Origin: an uncultured Bacteroidota bacterium
Lineage (GTDB): Bacteria > Bacteroidota > Bacteroidia > Chitinophagales > Chitinophagaceae
Direction: 5' to 3'
Assembly: GCA_903929425.1 (NCBI GenBank)
Contig: CAIYUO010000100.1
Coordinates: forward strand, 1-41,332
DNA length: 41,332 bases
The notes beneath the pieces were generated by a model, which saw only the letters and a program-made list of their open reading frames with translations, made no database searches and was not told where the DNA came from. Positions 7,601 to 16,394 of this stretch are shown here, piece after piece. The translations under genes were made by a program, and so were the position numbers. Numbering within the stretch: position 1 is the stretch's first letter; every line of letters begins with the position of its first letter.

Positions 7601-9440
7601 CACCAACTGCATTGAATTTAGGTACTTTGTTTTTTAAATTTATTTCAACATTACTTATGAAATTTACATTGGGATCCTTGATTCTGAACGTACCATTATA
7701 GGCCCCTTTTTGCAGCAATCCATTTGTATTGATATTGGTGTAGGTATAACCGTTGAAACCGATGGAGTCAATGGTGCCGTCAATATTTGTTTTGATTTTT
7801 TCAAGTAAAAAGGAAGAGCCAGCAATTTTACCTCTAAAATTGACAAAGCCAACTTGATCAATGTTAAATAGTTTACCCGCATCAAAGTGATAGGTATTTA
7901 ATAAGCCTTCATAGCTTGGCTCGCCAGTAATTGGAAACTTTAACCTTATTTGTGTTTCAGCTAATCCTAATTTAGTGGATATGGTTCCATTTGTAACAAA
8001 ATCATATACGGTTCCTTTAAAATCGCCTTTAAAGCGGAAGTTGCCAATGGCTTCAAATGGGAATCCCTTTACTTCATTTAAACTGGGGATCCATTTTCTT
8101 AAATCGGCATAGTTTGTTAAAGCACTTACATTTTTAAATGCAATTTGCGTTTTTCGCATGTCAGGTATACCTTTCATTGAAAAACTACCTTTCACAAATG
8201 AGTTGTTATATTGTGCAGTTAGGTCATTGGCTTTAAAGTCTTCGACAGTACCTATGAAATGACTGCTGATATTAATTTTTTGATTGATGCTTTTTAACTC
8301 AGGCGCAAAATAAGCAATGTCGTCCGTCGCTAAAGTAACATTTGCCAAATGTGATTTCATAATTACTTTAGATATGTAATTTTTGAAATCATCTCCAAAA
8401 TGATCATACAACATTGCATAATAATTGCCAATGGTGCTATTGTTTGTTTTTAATAATAGGGAATCAAACTCCATTATTTTAGGTGTGAATGTAAACTTAG
8501 TAGTTAGTTTCTTAATCACAAAGCCTGACCTTTCCTTTACTTGTAAGGATAACACTTTAGCCGAAATGGTATCCTCGATAAATTTTATATGATTTAAACT
8601 GGCATTAATTTCGTTCATTCTTATATGGTCAACATCAAAATAGGAGGTAGGTTTTTGAACTCCATATTCAATCCATATTTTACCGCTTGTAATTTGAAGT
8701 TCGTTAACGTATAAGTTTATATGTGTAGGATTAAAAGCAAGTTCATTTCGAGGAGGCACTATTTTTTTAGCATTTTTGTTTATTTGCTTAGTTGGCTTTA
8801 GGCCATCGAAGGATTTTACCAAATAAAAGGGTTTATTAATATTTATTTGATCAATGTTAATTTTATTACCCTGAACTGATTTTAAATTCAATAAAAGATT
8901 GTCAGCATTTAATTCCATGATTTGACCATCCCATTTGTCATTTTGAATAAAATGTAAATGTGAAATATCAATTTTTTTAACATCAATATTGTTACCTTTT
9001 TTACTAGTATCAGATTTCAACAAGTCAATTAAAAATTGGTAATTCCATTTTTCATTAGTACGGTTTAAATATACTGTAACACCATCAAGGCCAATATATT
9101 TAATAACTGGGCTTGTTGATGAAAATACTAAATCAGTTATCCTTAATTTGAAACTTTTGGCTGAAAGTAAGGTGTCTTTTTTTTGATCCTTTATTAAAAC
9201 ACCCTGCATGTCTAATTTGTCAAATAAGGAAAACCCCACTTTATCAACTTTTACCATGACACCCATTTTGGTAGATAGTTGTTTTGAAAAGTATTGAGCT
9301 ATTGAATTTTGAATCGCTGGAACAAACAATAATAAGTAGCAAAATAGGAACAAGCCAATGATGCTAGCAATGATGATTCGAAAAAAATATAGCCTTTTTT
9401 GTAACAATGAAATGGTTTTGGTAAAATTACAAAAATGCAA
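4695..9440 (-). CDS. tamB: TamB-like translocation/assembly module protein (DUF490)
   Basis: A 1581-residue envelope protein. A single hydrophobic segment near residues 20-45 (FRIIIASIIGLFLFCYLLLF) anchors it in the inner membrane; the rest is beta-rich AsmA/TamB repeat spanning the periplasm. The C-terminal ~400 residues carry TamB (DUF490) features: GVGEGRIKIRAGNIEPLTIRG, YNIESGKYDF, WTGDPLNADIHIDARYT and a final GKRNRQGVSISYRKDFD strand. TamB-type proteins help insert outer-membrane proteins and move lipids between membranes. The frame has no ATG near its 5' end: the likely starts are TTG at 9440 or TTG at 9407. The first lies inside the terminator hairpin of the upstream ggt gene. Size is usual for Bacteroidota homologues. 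Confidence 0.9.
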   Translation of the reverse strand: MHFCNFTKTISLLQKRLYFFRIIIASIIGLFLFCYLLLFVPAIQNSIAQYFSKQLSTKMGVMVKVDKVGFSLFDKLDMQGVLIKDQKKDTLLSAKSFKLRITDLVFSSTSPVIKYIGLDGVTVYLNRTNEKWNYQFLIDLLKSDTSKKGNNIDVKKIDISHLHFIQNDKWDGQIMELNADNLLLNLKSVQGNKINIDQININKPFYLVKSFDGLKPTKQINKNAKKIVPPRNELAFNPTHINLYVNELQITSGKIWIEYGVQKPTSYFDVDHIRMNEINASLNHIKFIEDTISAKVLSLQVKERSGFVIKKLTTKFTFTPKIMEFDSLLLKTNNSTIGNYYAMLYDHFGDDFKNYISKVIMKSHLANVTLATDDIAYFAPELKSINQKINISSHFIGTVEDFKANDLTAQYNNSFVKGSFSMKGIPDMRKTQIAFKNVSALTNYADLRKWIPSLNEVKGFPFEAIGNFRFKGDFKGTVYDFVTNGTISTKLGLAETQIRLKFPITGEPSYEGLLNTYHFDAGKLFNIDQVGFVNFRGKIAGSSFLLEKIKTNIDGTIDSIGFNGYTYTNINTNGLLQKGAYNGTFRIKDPNVNFISNVEINLKNKVPKFNAVGDLLNANLQALNISKNLIQLTGLLDINFEGNNIDNFTGYAKFLNGKFQGTESVVNFDAFSLSSKTTNGIKNIKLESDDIQASINGKFNILHLPASVQYFIQRYFPTYIPAPKNTTANQQFSFEVKTNYVEPYIRLFNKDITGFNNVSLNGSLNTDKQSIQLNGKIPFASLQHNLAEYAIKDGIISGKGNIDSLNLKIDATKFNLTDSLSFLNPVLQINTSNDVSLVSLNANSESVLGEVAFNGYVHTYNDGISINWLPSHFSLNHKKWTIADKGIVNIRESNTSASNFNLSQGIQAFEFSNSTTSKNTLQIQLKNVILGDITKLLFPYPKLEGITNGKIELKNILSSFEMSTSLNLDQFSFNNDSIGKTQINASYKQATGVVPFSLFSPNTNYNLSASGSYNIKDSINPLDANLFLEHSKFNLVQQFIGGVITNLDGRANGYIHLGGRIENPYLLGSATFDNASFVVDYTKVKYTIDSGAVIKFTNEGIDFGEMTVYDNKHRKAAFKGKILNQGFKHLDYDLEMSSPKIELINTEVLDNPNFYGKAVGKAFMTIKGPEENIKMSITADVNDSSHIYLPNTTSKESGNSEYIIFKKYGKTAIKSADIPAYNLVVDLEVTANNKTQIDVVLDELSGDVIKGVGEGRIKIRAGNIEPLTIRGKYNIESGKYDFNFQSFIKKPFELIPGVGNFIEWTGDPLNADIHIDARYTAERVSLNDLVGSANFSNAVKSYRGSVYVIAALRNKLTQPSIKFSLAFPQGNPISSDNEFSQFINRLERDDNEILKQVSFLIVFNSFAPVSFSNSNNNNAYSATTIGINTISQLLTKQINKSISTLINKATGDNSLKFDIGSSVYNSGNLLDPTGGGIAINANKIDRTRVNLKLGRSFLNDKIIVNVGGDLDFNVRNTSTIQNSDLQWLPDLNIEFLLTKDKKLRAIIFNRNSLDINGSALGKRNRQGVSISYRKDFDQFIW

Positions 9441-9478
9441 GGGAGAATAAAGCTTTTAAGCATCAAATTCTCCCTTGC
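9430..9478 (-). terminator. Terminator hairpin of the ggt gene
   Basis: Reading leftward from ggt, GCAAGGGAGAAT (complement of 9467-9478) pairs perfectly over 12 bp with ATTCTCCCTTGC (complement of 9437-9448) around an 18-nt loop. It is followed by ATTTTTG. The hairpin begins 25 nt after the ggt stop codon. Its distal arm contains the upstream candidate TTG start of tamB. Confidence 0.7.
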
Positions 9479-9502
9479 TAATCAATTATATATATCAATT
9501 AT

Positions 9503-11239
9503 TTAATACCCTGCAACGCTATCATCACCACGTTTATCACCAGCTGCGTTTCTTTTTCCATCGCTTAAAATCATAATCCCATCCATTCTTCCAAAACGAC
9601 CTCTTTTAGCTACAGTATAACCTTTTGCTTTTAATGCATTAATCGTTGCTTCTGGAAAATCAGATTCTACACCAATTGCATCTGGAATCCATTGATGATG
9701 AAATTTTGGAGCATCGATAGCAGCCTTAAGTGACATTTTATGATCAAAAATATTTACAAGTCCTTCAAAAACTTGATTTGGTATAGTAGTACCACCTGGA
9801 GTACCAATACTGATATAAGGTTTATTGTCAACGGTGACTAAGGTTGGTGTCATTGAACTTAACATTCTTTTTCCTGGCACAATGGAATTTGCTTCTCCAC
9901 CAATGGCTCCATACATATTTGGAACACCTGGCTTCACACTAAAATCATCCATTTCGTTATTTAATAAAAATCCAGCGCCTGCTACAATTGTTTTATTACC
10001 ATAGGTATCATTTAAAGTAGTAGTGATAGCTACCATATTGCCTTCCATATCAATCACGCTAAAGTGAGTAGTTTGTTCACTTTCATGAACCTGGCCTGCC
10101 AAAGTTATTTTACTGCTGCCTGCAACGCCAGGAACATAGTCCTTCATTCTGTCTTTAGCATATGCATCACTAATTAAAGTTTTAGTGGGCACTTTCCAGA
10201 AATCAGGATCACCCATATGCTCGGCACGGTCTGCATAAGCGCGACGTTGTGCTTCCACCATTAAACTAACTGATTCTATAGTATTTGAGCCCAAGGTTTC
10301 TACTTTGAAAGGCTCTATCATTTTTAACATTTGTGCAATGATGATTCCTCCACTTGATGGGGGAGAGAAGCTTATGATATGCTTTCCTTTATAATCAAAT
10401 TCAATAGGTTTTCTAAATTTAGGTTGGTAGTTTTTTAAATCTTCTAAACTGATAATGCCACCAGAATGTTTCATTTCATTTACAATCATATCGGCTGTTG
10501 GGCCTTCATAAAAACCAGCCAAACCTTTTTGCTGAATGCGTTTTAAGGTAGCCGCTAATTCAGGTTGAAATAAAGTGTCACCCGATTTCCATTCTCTTTT
10601 TGTAAACGCACTTGGAGCAGAACTATTCTTTAAAAAATTAGCTTTTTCTGAATTTAAACCTTTTGCCTCTCTTTCAGTTATCACAAAACCATATTCAGCT
10701 AATTCAATAGCAGGTTCAATTAATAGCGCAAGTGGTAATTTTGCATAGTTATGTGTACTTATCATCCCAGTAACACTTCCAGGGATACCTGATGCCGAGG
10801 CACCATCCAATGATTTACTTTGAATTGGATTACCTTTTTCATCCAAATACATATCACGACTAGCATTTTTTGGAGCAGCTTCGCGGTAATCAATTCCAAT
10901 TAATTCACCATTGGCTTTTCGAGCCAACATAAATCCACCACCACCAATATTTCCTGCACCCGGGAAAACCACGGCTAAACTAAATTGAGTAGCAATGGCC
11001 GCATCAAATGCATTTCCACCATCCTGCATAATAGCAGCACCAACCATACTTGCTAATGGGTGTGCTGAGGTAACAGCAGCATTGTTAAAGGACTTTTCCT
11101 TAACAACTTCATATTGATAGGGGTTAATTGATTTATGTGATTTAAAAAATGGTTGAGCTTGCGCAAATAAACTTACAACTACACATAATAATGTAACTAT
11201 GAGCAATGCTATTTTTCTTTTATCTAGCTTAAATTTCAT
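9503..11239 (-). CDS. ggt: Secreted gamma-glutamyltransferase
   Basis: From the ATG at 11239 the product is 578 residues (588 from an upstream ATG at 11269). The later start gives a clean signal peptide, MKFKLDKRKIALLIVTLLCV...FAQAQ, so export is expected. It is an N-terminal nucleophile hydrolase of the GGT family, made as a proenzyme that self-cleaves before the nucleophile Thr in QTTHFSVIDMEGN (Thr390). Other motifs: GGGGFMLAR, DYREAAP, the lid and subunit region LLNNEMDDFSVKPGVPNMYG, and SSMTPTLV. GGT cleaves glutathione and other gamma-glutamyl compounds in the periplasm. It is divergent from the M14 peptidase and followed by its own terminator. Confidence 0.95.
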   Translation of the reverse strand: MKFKLDKRKIALLIVTLLCVVVSLFAQAQPFFKSHKSINPYQYEVVKEKSFNNAAVTSAHPLASMVGAAIMQDGGNAFDAAIATQFSLAVVFPGAGNIGGGGFMLARKANGELIGIDYREAAPKNASRDMYLDEKGNPIQSKSLDGASASGIPGSVTGMISTHNYAKLPLALLIEPAIELAEYGFVITEREAKGLNSEKANFLKNSSAPSAFTKREWKSGDTLFQPELAATLKRIQQKGLAGFYEGPTADMIVNEMKHSGGIISLEDLKNYQPKFRKPIEFDYKGKHIISFSPPSSGGIIIAQMLKMIEPFKVETLGSNTIESVSLMVEAQRRAYADRAEHMGDPDFWKVPTKTLISDAYAKDRMKDYVPGVAGSSKITLAGQVHESEQTTHFSVIDMEGNMVAITTTLNDTYGNKTIVAGAGFLLNNEMDDFSVKPGVPNMYGAIGGEANSIVPGKRMLSSMTPTLVTVDNKPYISIGTPGGTTIPNQVFEGLVNIFDHKMSLKAAIDAPKFHHQWIPDAIGVESDFPEATINALKAKGYTVAKRGRFGRMDGIMILSDGKRNAAGDKRGDDSVAGY

Positions 11240-11344
11240 GACAATAATTTGAGACCCTAATTTACGCAATTATTGCTTTATTTAAGGCTAAATATGCTTA
11301 TTTTTAAGGTTCATATTCAAGCCTTTAGTATTAAAAATTATCAT

Positions 11345-13861
11345 ATGAATAAATCATTTATGAAACCCTTACAAATGACTTTAAAGTTTGTTTTAATTGC
11401 TTTTTTTGTGATCCTTAATGCATTGCAAGTTCAAGCGCAAAATGTACCAAGTCCAGCAAGTTATTTAGGTTATACAGTAGGTACTAAGTTTACAAGACAT
11501 CATCAAATTGTATCTTACTTTAATACGGTGGCACAGGCTAAACCTGATATGGTTAAAATTATGCCTTATGGAAAAACCAATGAAGGACGTGATTTATTAG
11601 TTGCAGCCATTGGTCTTCCTGAAAATATTTCAAAATTAGATGAAATAAGAAAACACAATAATGGTATAGTTGACGGATCGGTTACCGATTTGAATCAGCC
11701 AACCATTGTTTGGTTAAGTTATAATGTGCATGGAAATGAGCCAGCTTCATCAGAAGCCGCGATGCTTACTTTATTTGCGTTAGTGGATCCGTCAAATGCA
11801 AAAACTAAAGAGTGGTTAAAACATACTATTGTGATTATTGACCCATGTATCAATCCGGATGGTCGTGATCGTTATGTAAACTGGTATAATAATGCAGTGG
11901 GTATGAACTACAATGCTGACCCAAATGCAAGAGAGCATATGGAACCATGGCCTGCTGGAAGATCCAATCATTATAATTTTGATTTAAATCGTGACTGGGC
12001 TTGGCAAACGCAAGTAGAGTCAAAACAAAGAGTTGCTTTTTACCAACAATGGTATCCGCAAGTAGTGGTGGATTTTCATGAGCAAAGCTATCAACAACCT
12101 TACTTTTTTACACCTACTTCGGAGCCAATTCATGATGCTATAACAACTTGGCAAAAAGATTTCCAAGTACAGATTGGAAAAAATAATGCTAAATATTTTG
12201 ACCAAAATAATTGGTTATTTTTTACAAAGGAACGTTTTGATATGTTGTATCCATCCTATGGTGATAGCTATCCAATGTACAATGGGGCAATTGGAATGAC
12301 CTATGAGCAAGGAGGTATTAGTGCAGGCTTAGGAGTACAAAATAAGGATGAGGATACGTTGACCTTAGTGGCTAGAGCAACACACCATTTTACAACAGGA
12401 TTATCAACTGTTGAAATTAGTGCAACCAATAGAGAAAATTTATTAAAGGAGTTTAAAAAATATTATGATAATAGTCGTGCAGGAAGTGCTTCGACATATA
12501 AGACATTTGTGATGACTGCTAAAAATCCAAATTCATTAGCTGCTTTAGCAAAAATGTTGAAGCAAAATAATATCCAATACGGAACTTACAATGGAAGTTT
12601 TAAGGGGTATGATTATGCAACTAAAAAGGAGGGTGTATTTGTGAATGAAGGGTATACATTAGCGGTGAATGTTGCACAAACACATGGCGTATTAGCGCGT
12701 GTTTTATTAGAGCCTATTACACAGGTGAATGATTCAAATACCTATGATATAACTGCATGGTCATTGCCTTATGTATACAATGTACATGGCTTTGCGTCAA
12801 AGGAACCATTGCCAGTGCAAACAGGATTTGAATTAAAATCAGTGAATAATGTAATCGCCGATTATGGATATATTATTCCTTACAATTCATTTGCATCTTC
12901 CAAAGTGTTAGCTGCTATTTTAAATAAAAATATTAAAGTAAGATATGCTGAGAAACCTTTTTCAGCATTGGGTAAACAATTTGATGCAGGTACCTTGATT
13001 GTTTTAAAAACGAGCAACGCAGCGAATTGGGCGGTTGATACAAAAGCTATTTGTGATGCTGCAAATATGGAAGCTTTCCCAGTAAGTTCAGGTTGGGTTG
13101 AAAAAGGAAGCGATTTTGGGGCACCTGAAGTTAAAAACATTAGCCATGCACCAAAAGTAGCATTGTTGACAGGGGATCAAGTGGCAGCATTAGCGGCAGG
13201 GGAAGTATGGAACTTTTTTGACCAACAATTAAATTATCCTATCACGCAATTAAACTTCTCTCTTTTTAATAGAATCGATATTTCAAAGTATGATGTAATT
13301 ATTGCACCAGATGGATCTTATAAGGATTTTGGTAGCAAAGCAGTTTCGGAAAAACTACAAGCATTTGTGAAAAAAGGTGGTGTATTAATTGCGTTTGAAC
13401 TGGCTGCCGCGCAATTAGCAGCTAACGCTGAATGGGGTGTAAAAGTGAAAGAATTGCCAAAGCTTGAAAAAGTGGAAGTGAATAATGTTGCTAAATACGG
13501 GGAGTCGGTAACTGACTATTTAAAAAGCTCGATACCAGGTGCTATTTATAAAGTATATATGGACAACACACATCCTATAGGTTTTGGAACAGATGGCATT
13601 TACTATGATTTAAAACAAGACATCGTATCCTATGAACCATCAAATGATTATTGGAATGTAGGAGTGATTAAAAAAGATAGTTATATGGCTGGTTTTGCTG
13701 GTGTGAAAGTGAAAGCAGCTTTACAGGAAGGTGTGGTGTTAGGCGTAAAAGAAATGGGAGCTGGTAAATTTGTATTCATGGCCGATGATCCTATTTTCAG
13801 AAATTTTTGGGAGAATGGTAAATTAGTGTTGTGTAATGCTATTTTCTTTAACGGGAAATAG
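11345..13861 (+). CDS. Secreted M14-family zinc carboxypeptidase
   Basis: The start at 11345 (839 residues) is preferred over 11273 because it puts a signal peptide at the N-terminus (MNKSFMKPLQMTLKFVLIAFF...VQAQ). The peptidase domain (about residues 35-350) shows the M14 zinc site: His129 and Glu132 in NVHGNEPASSEA, the FDLNRDWAWQTQ block and the third ligand in VVVDFHEQSYQQP, with a likely catalytic Glu in MTYEQGG. The remaining ~450 residues form a beta-rich and Rossmann/glutamine-amidotransferase-like C-terminal region (KYDVIIAPDGSYKDFGS). Carboxypeptidase-type cleavage of peptides is known for the family; substrate is unknown. The next gene, a secreted deacetylase, is 43 nt downstream in the same direction. 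Confidence 0.9.
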   Translation: MNKSFMKPLQMTLKFVLIAFFVILNALQVQAQNVPSPASYLGYTVGTKFTRHHQIVSYFNTVAQAKPDMVKIMPYGKTNEGRDLLVAAIGLPENISKLDEIRKHNNGIVDGSVTDLNQPTIVWLSYNVHGNEPASSEAAMLTLFALVDPSNAKTKEWLKHTIVIIDPCINPDGRDRYVNWYNNAVGMNYNADPNAREHMEPWPAGRSNHYNFDLNRDWAWQTQVESKQRVAFYQQWYPQVVVDFHEQSYQQPYFFTPTSEPIHDAITTWQKDFQVQIGKNNAKYFDQNNWLFFTKERFDMLYPSYGDSYPMYNGAIGMTYEQGGISAGLGVQNKDEDTLTLVARATHHFTTGLSTVEISATNRENLLKEFKKYYDNSRAGSASTYKTFVMTAKNPNSLAALAKMLKQNNIQYGTYNGSFKGYDYATKKEGVFVNEGYTLAVNVAQTHGVLARVLLEPITQVNDSNTYDITAWSLPYVYNVHGFASKEPLPVQTGFELKSVNNVIADYGYIIPYNSFASSKVLAAILNKNIKVRYAEKPFSALGKQFDAGTLIVLKTSNAANWAVDTKAICDAANMEAFPVSSGWVEKGSDFGAPEVKNISHAPKVALLTGDQVAALAAGEVWNFFDQQLNYPITQLNFSLFNRIDISKYDVIIAPDGSYKDFGSKAVSEKLQAFVKKGGVLIAFELAAAQLAANAEWGVKVKELPKLEKVEVNNVAKYGESVTDYLKSSIPGAIYKVYMDNTHPIGFGTDGIYYDLKQDIVSYEPSNDYWNVGVIKKDSYMAGFAGVKVKAALQEGVVLGVKEMGAGKFVFMADDPIFRNFWENGKLVLCNAIFFNGK

Positions 13862-13904
13862 GAACGGATTTATATATTGATTTTATTTTTTAGAATTTGT
13901 AAGT

Positions 13905-16250
13905 ATGAAAAAAATTATTGTTTTAGCTGTTGGAATTTTATTTTCTGTTGCTGGTTTGCAAGCACAAAAAAATAGTGCTGAAATTTTTGCGCAAATAAAA
14001 GGACTTAAAACAGTGGGCAGTGTACTTTATATTGCTGCACATCCTGATGATGAAAACAATTCTTTTTTACCTTATTTAACTAAGGAAAGAAATTACCGCA
14101 CTGCTTATTTAAGTTTAACACGCGGTGATGGCGGTCAAAATTTAATTGGAAAAGAACAAGGCATAGAGCTTGGTATGATTCGCTCACAGGAATTATTAGC
14201 GGCTCGACGAATTGACGGAGCCGAGCAGTATTTTTCAAGAGCTTATGAATTTGGTTTTAGTAAATCATGGGAGGAAGCCTTGCAAATTTGGGATCATGAA
14301 AAAGTATTGAGTGATGCCGTTTGGATCATTCGAAAATTTCAACCCGATATTATTATTAAAAGATTCCCTCCTGATGCTCGTGCAGGGCATGGCCATCATG
14401 CAGCTTCAGCGATTATTGCTAACGAAGCATTTGAAGCAGCGGCTGATCCAACTAAATTTCCTGAGCAATTAAAATATGGTGTAAAGGTTTGGAAAGCAAA
14501 ACGTATTTTATGGAACACTTTTAATTTCGGTTCTGTAAATACTACAAGCGATAATCAATTAAAAATTGAAGTAGGTGGATACAATCCCATTATTGGAAAA
14601 AGTTATGGTGAAATTGGAGCAGAGGCAAGAACCATGCATAAAAGTCAAGGGGAAGGACGCCCAAGACGCCGAGGTGCTAGCTATGAATTTTTTGAAGTAA
14701 CAGGTGGCGATTCGGCAAAAAAAGATATCATGGAGGGCGTGAATACTTCCTGGTCACGTTTACAAGCAAACCAAATTGAAACGGAGATTGATAAAATTGT
14801 GAATGCGTATAAATTGTCTGAACCTTCAGCATCAGTTTTAGCCTTGGTTAAATTATATCAACAAATAAATGCATTGCCAAAATCCAACTGGAGTTTATAT
14901 AAGTTGGAGCAGGTGCAGGATATCATTAAATCATGTGCAGGTTTGTATGTGGAAGCTACAACACAACAACAGCAAGTAATTCCAGGAGCGACAGTAGGAG
15001 TTCAATTTTTATTAAATCAACGTTCTGGGGTGAATTCAATATTAGCATCTATCCAATTTCCTTCAAAGGATTCAGTATTTAATAAGCCACTAGCTAATAA
15101 TCAAAATATTCAATTTGACTATACCTTGAAAGTGCCTAGTGACAAAGCAATTTCACAACCTTATTGGTTAGAAAAGCCTAAAACCGAGGGCATGTTTGTC
15201 GTAAACGATCAACAACTTATTGGCAAGTCTGAAAACGATCCTGCATTTGAAGGTATTGTAAATGTTGAAATCGAAAAACAGTCATTTGCCTTTAAAGTTC
15301 CTGTTCAATATAAATTTACCGACCTAACTAAAGGCGATGTATATCAACCCATCGCAGTAGTACCTGCAACAGAAGTTAAATTTTTGAAGGAAGTAAATTT
15401 AATCAATGCTGGTAAGCCAATTACCGTTTCGTATCAAACCATTGATCATAAAGGGGAGACAAAGCAAACTGATATTGAAATTAAAAAGGCGAATGACCAT
15501 TTGCCAGTACCTGAAAATGCATTGTTTACAAAGTCCATTGCCTACGATCATATCCCGACCATTACCTATTTCCCAACTTCTAACACAAAAATAGTTCCTG
15601 TAACGGTTCAAAATACCGCTAAAAATATTGGTTATATTGACGGTGCAGGCGATAAAATACCTGAAGCCTTAGTGGAGTTAGGAGCAACTGTTACACATTT
15701 GAATGAGTCTGATATAACGGACGAAAATTTAAAACATTTTGATGCCATTGTGATTGGTATTCGTGCATATAATATGTATTCCTATTTATCGGAGCAAAAT
15801 GAAGTGTTCAATAAATATATTGCCAATGGCGGCAACTTGGTGGTTCAGTATTTAAAAAGCAATCAAGTAGGTATCAAGCCTGTGAAAGTTGGTCCTTATA
15901 ATTTTAGCGTAAATTCAGGTAAACGTGTTACACAGGAAAATGTGCCTGTTAATTTTATCTTGCCTAACCATGCTGTTTTAAATACGCCTAATAAAATTAC
16001 TGCTTCCGATTTTGACAATTGGACACAGGAGCGCAGTACTTATCAATCAGATAATTTTGATGCCCATTTTGAAGCACCTTTTAGTATGAATGATAAAGGG
16101 GAGGCGCAAAGTAATGGAAGCTTGTTAATTGCTCCTTATGGCAAAGGCAATATGGTTTATTTAAGTTTAGTATTGTTTAGACAGTTACCGGCAGGTAATC
16201 CAGGCGCTTATAAATTATTAGCCAATATTATTTCACTTCCAAAACATTAA
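13905..16250 (+). CDS. Secreted PIG-L (LmbE-like) family deacetylase
   Basis: The 781-residue product has a signal peptide (MKKIIVLAVGILFSVAGLQAQ). The PIG-L/LmbE zinc-dependent deacetylase domain shows the AHPDDE signature (residues 45-50) with the basic/ligand residues His46, Asp48 and Asp49, the LTRGDGGQNLIG block and GHGHHAAS (161-168), which supplies another zinc ligand. This family removes N-acetyl groups from sugars. A long middle beta region and a C-terminal Rossmann/amidotransferase-like domain (FDAIVIGIRAYNMY, NGGNLVVQYLKS) follow. Such long secreted forms are common in Bacteroidota. It is probably co-transcribed with the M14 peptidase, suggesting joint processing of peptide- or sugar-bearing envelope or food polymers. 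Substrate unknown. Confidence 0.9.
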   Translation: MKKIIVLAVGILFSVAGLQAQKNSAEIFAQIKGLKTVGSVLYIAAHPDDENNSFLPYLTKERNYRTAYLSLTRGDGGQNLIGKEQGIELGMIRSQELLAARRIDGAEQYFSRAYEFGFSKSWEEALQIWDHEKVLSDAVWIIRKFQPDIIIKRFPPDARAGHGHHAASAIIANEAFEAAADPTKFPEQLKYGVKVWKAKRILWNTFNFGSVNTTSDNQLKIEVGGYNPIIGKSYGEIGAEARTMHKSQGEGRPRRRGASYEFFEVTGGDSAKKDIMEGVNTSWSRLQANQIETEIDKIVNAYKLSEPSASVLALVKLYQQINALPKSNWSLYKLEQVQDIIKSCAGLYVEATTQQQQVIPGATVGVQFLLNQRSGVNSILASIQFPSKDSVFNKPLANNQNIQFDYTLKVPSDKAISQPYWLEKPKTEGMFVVNDQQLIGKSENDPAFEGIVNVEIEKQSFAFKVPVQYKFTDLTKGDVYQPIAVVPATEVKFLKEVNLINAGKPITVSYQTIDHKGETKQTDIEIKKANDHLPVPENALFTKSIAYDHIPTITYFPTSNTKIVPVTVQNTAKNIGYIDGAGDKIPEALVELGATVTHLNESDITDENLKHFDAIVIGIRAYNMYSYLSEQNEVFNKYIANGGNLVVQYLKSNQVGIKPVKVGPYNFSVNSGKRVTQENVPVNFILPNHAVLNTPNKITASDFDNWTQERSTYQSDNFDAHFEAPFSMNDKGEAQSNGSLLIAPYGKGNMVYLSLVLFRQLPAGNPGAYKLLANIISLPKH

Positions 16251-16252
16251 GC

Positions 16253-16393
16253 ATGAGACGAAATGTAAGTATTTTAACCTTGCTCGTCATTGGTTTAGGA
16301 ATTGGCTATTTAATTAAGAACGTAAAAATCGGGATAATACTAGGGCTTGTAATTGGGCTATTAATTAGTGGGATAGGGACTAGAAGTAAATAG
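16253..16393 (+). CDS. Small two-helix membrane protein
   Basis: An ATG two bases after the PIG-L stop opens a 46-codon frame ending at 16393. The translation starts MRRNVSILTLLVIGLGIGYL and continues with IKNVKIGIILGLVIGLLISGIG and a basic RSK tail. That is two short Gly/Leu/Ile helices separated by a charged turn, a plausible small inner-membrane hairpin. Tight spacing to the upstream gene suggests translational coupling. It converges on the permease gene with one base between stop codons. I do not recognise the family and see no further evidence of function. Confidence 0.6.
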   Translation: MRRNVSILTLLVIGLGIGYLIKNVKIGIILGLVIGLLISGIGTRSK

Positions 16394-16394
16394 T

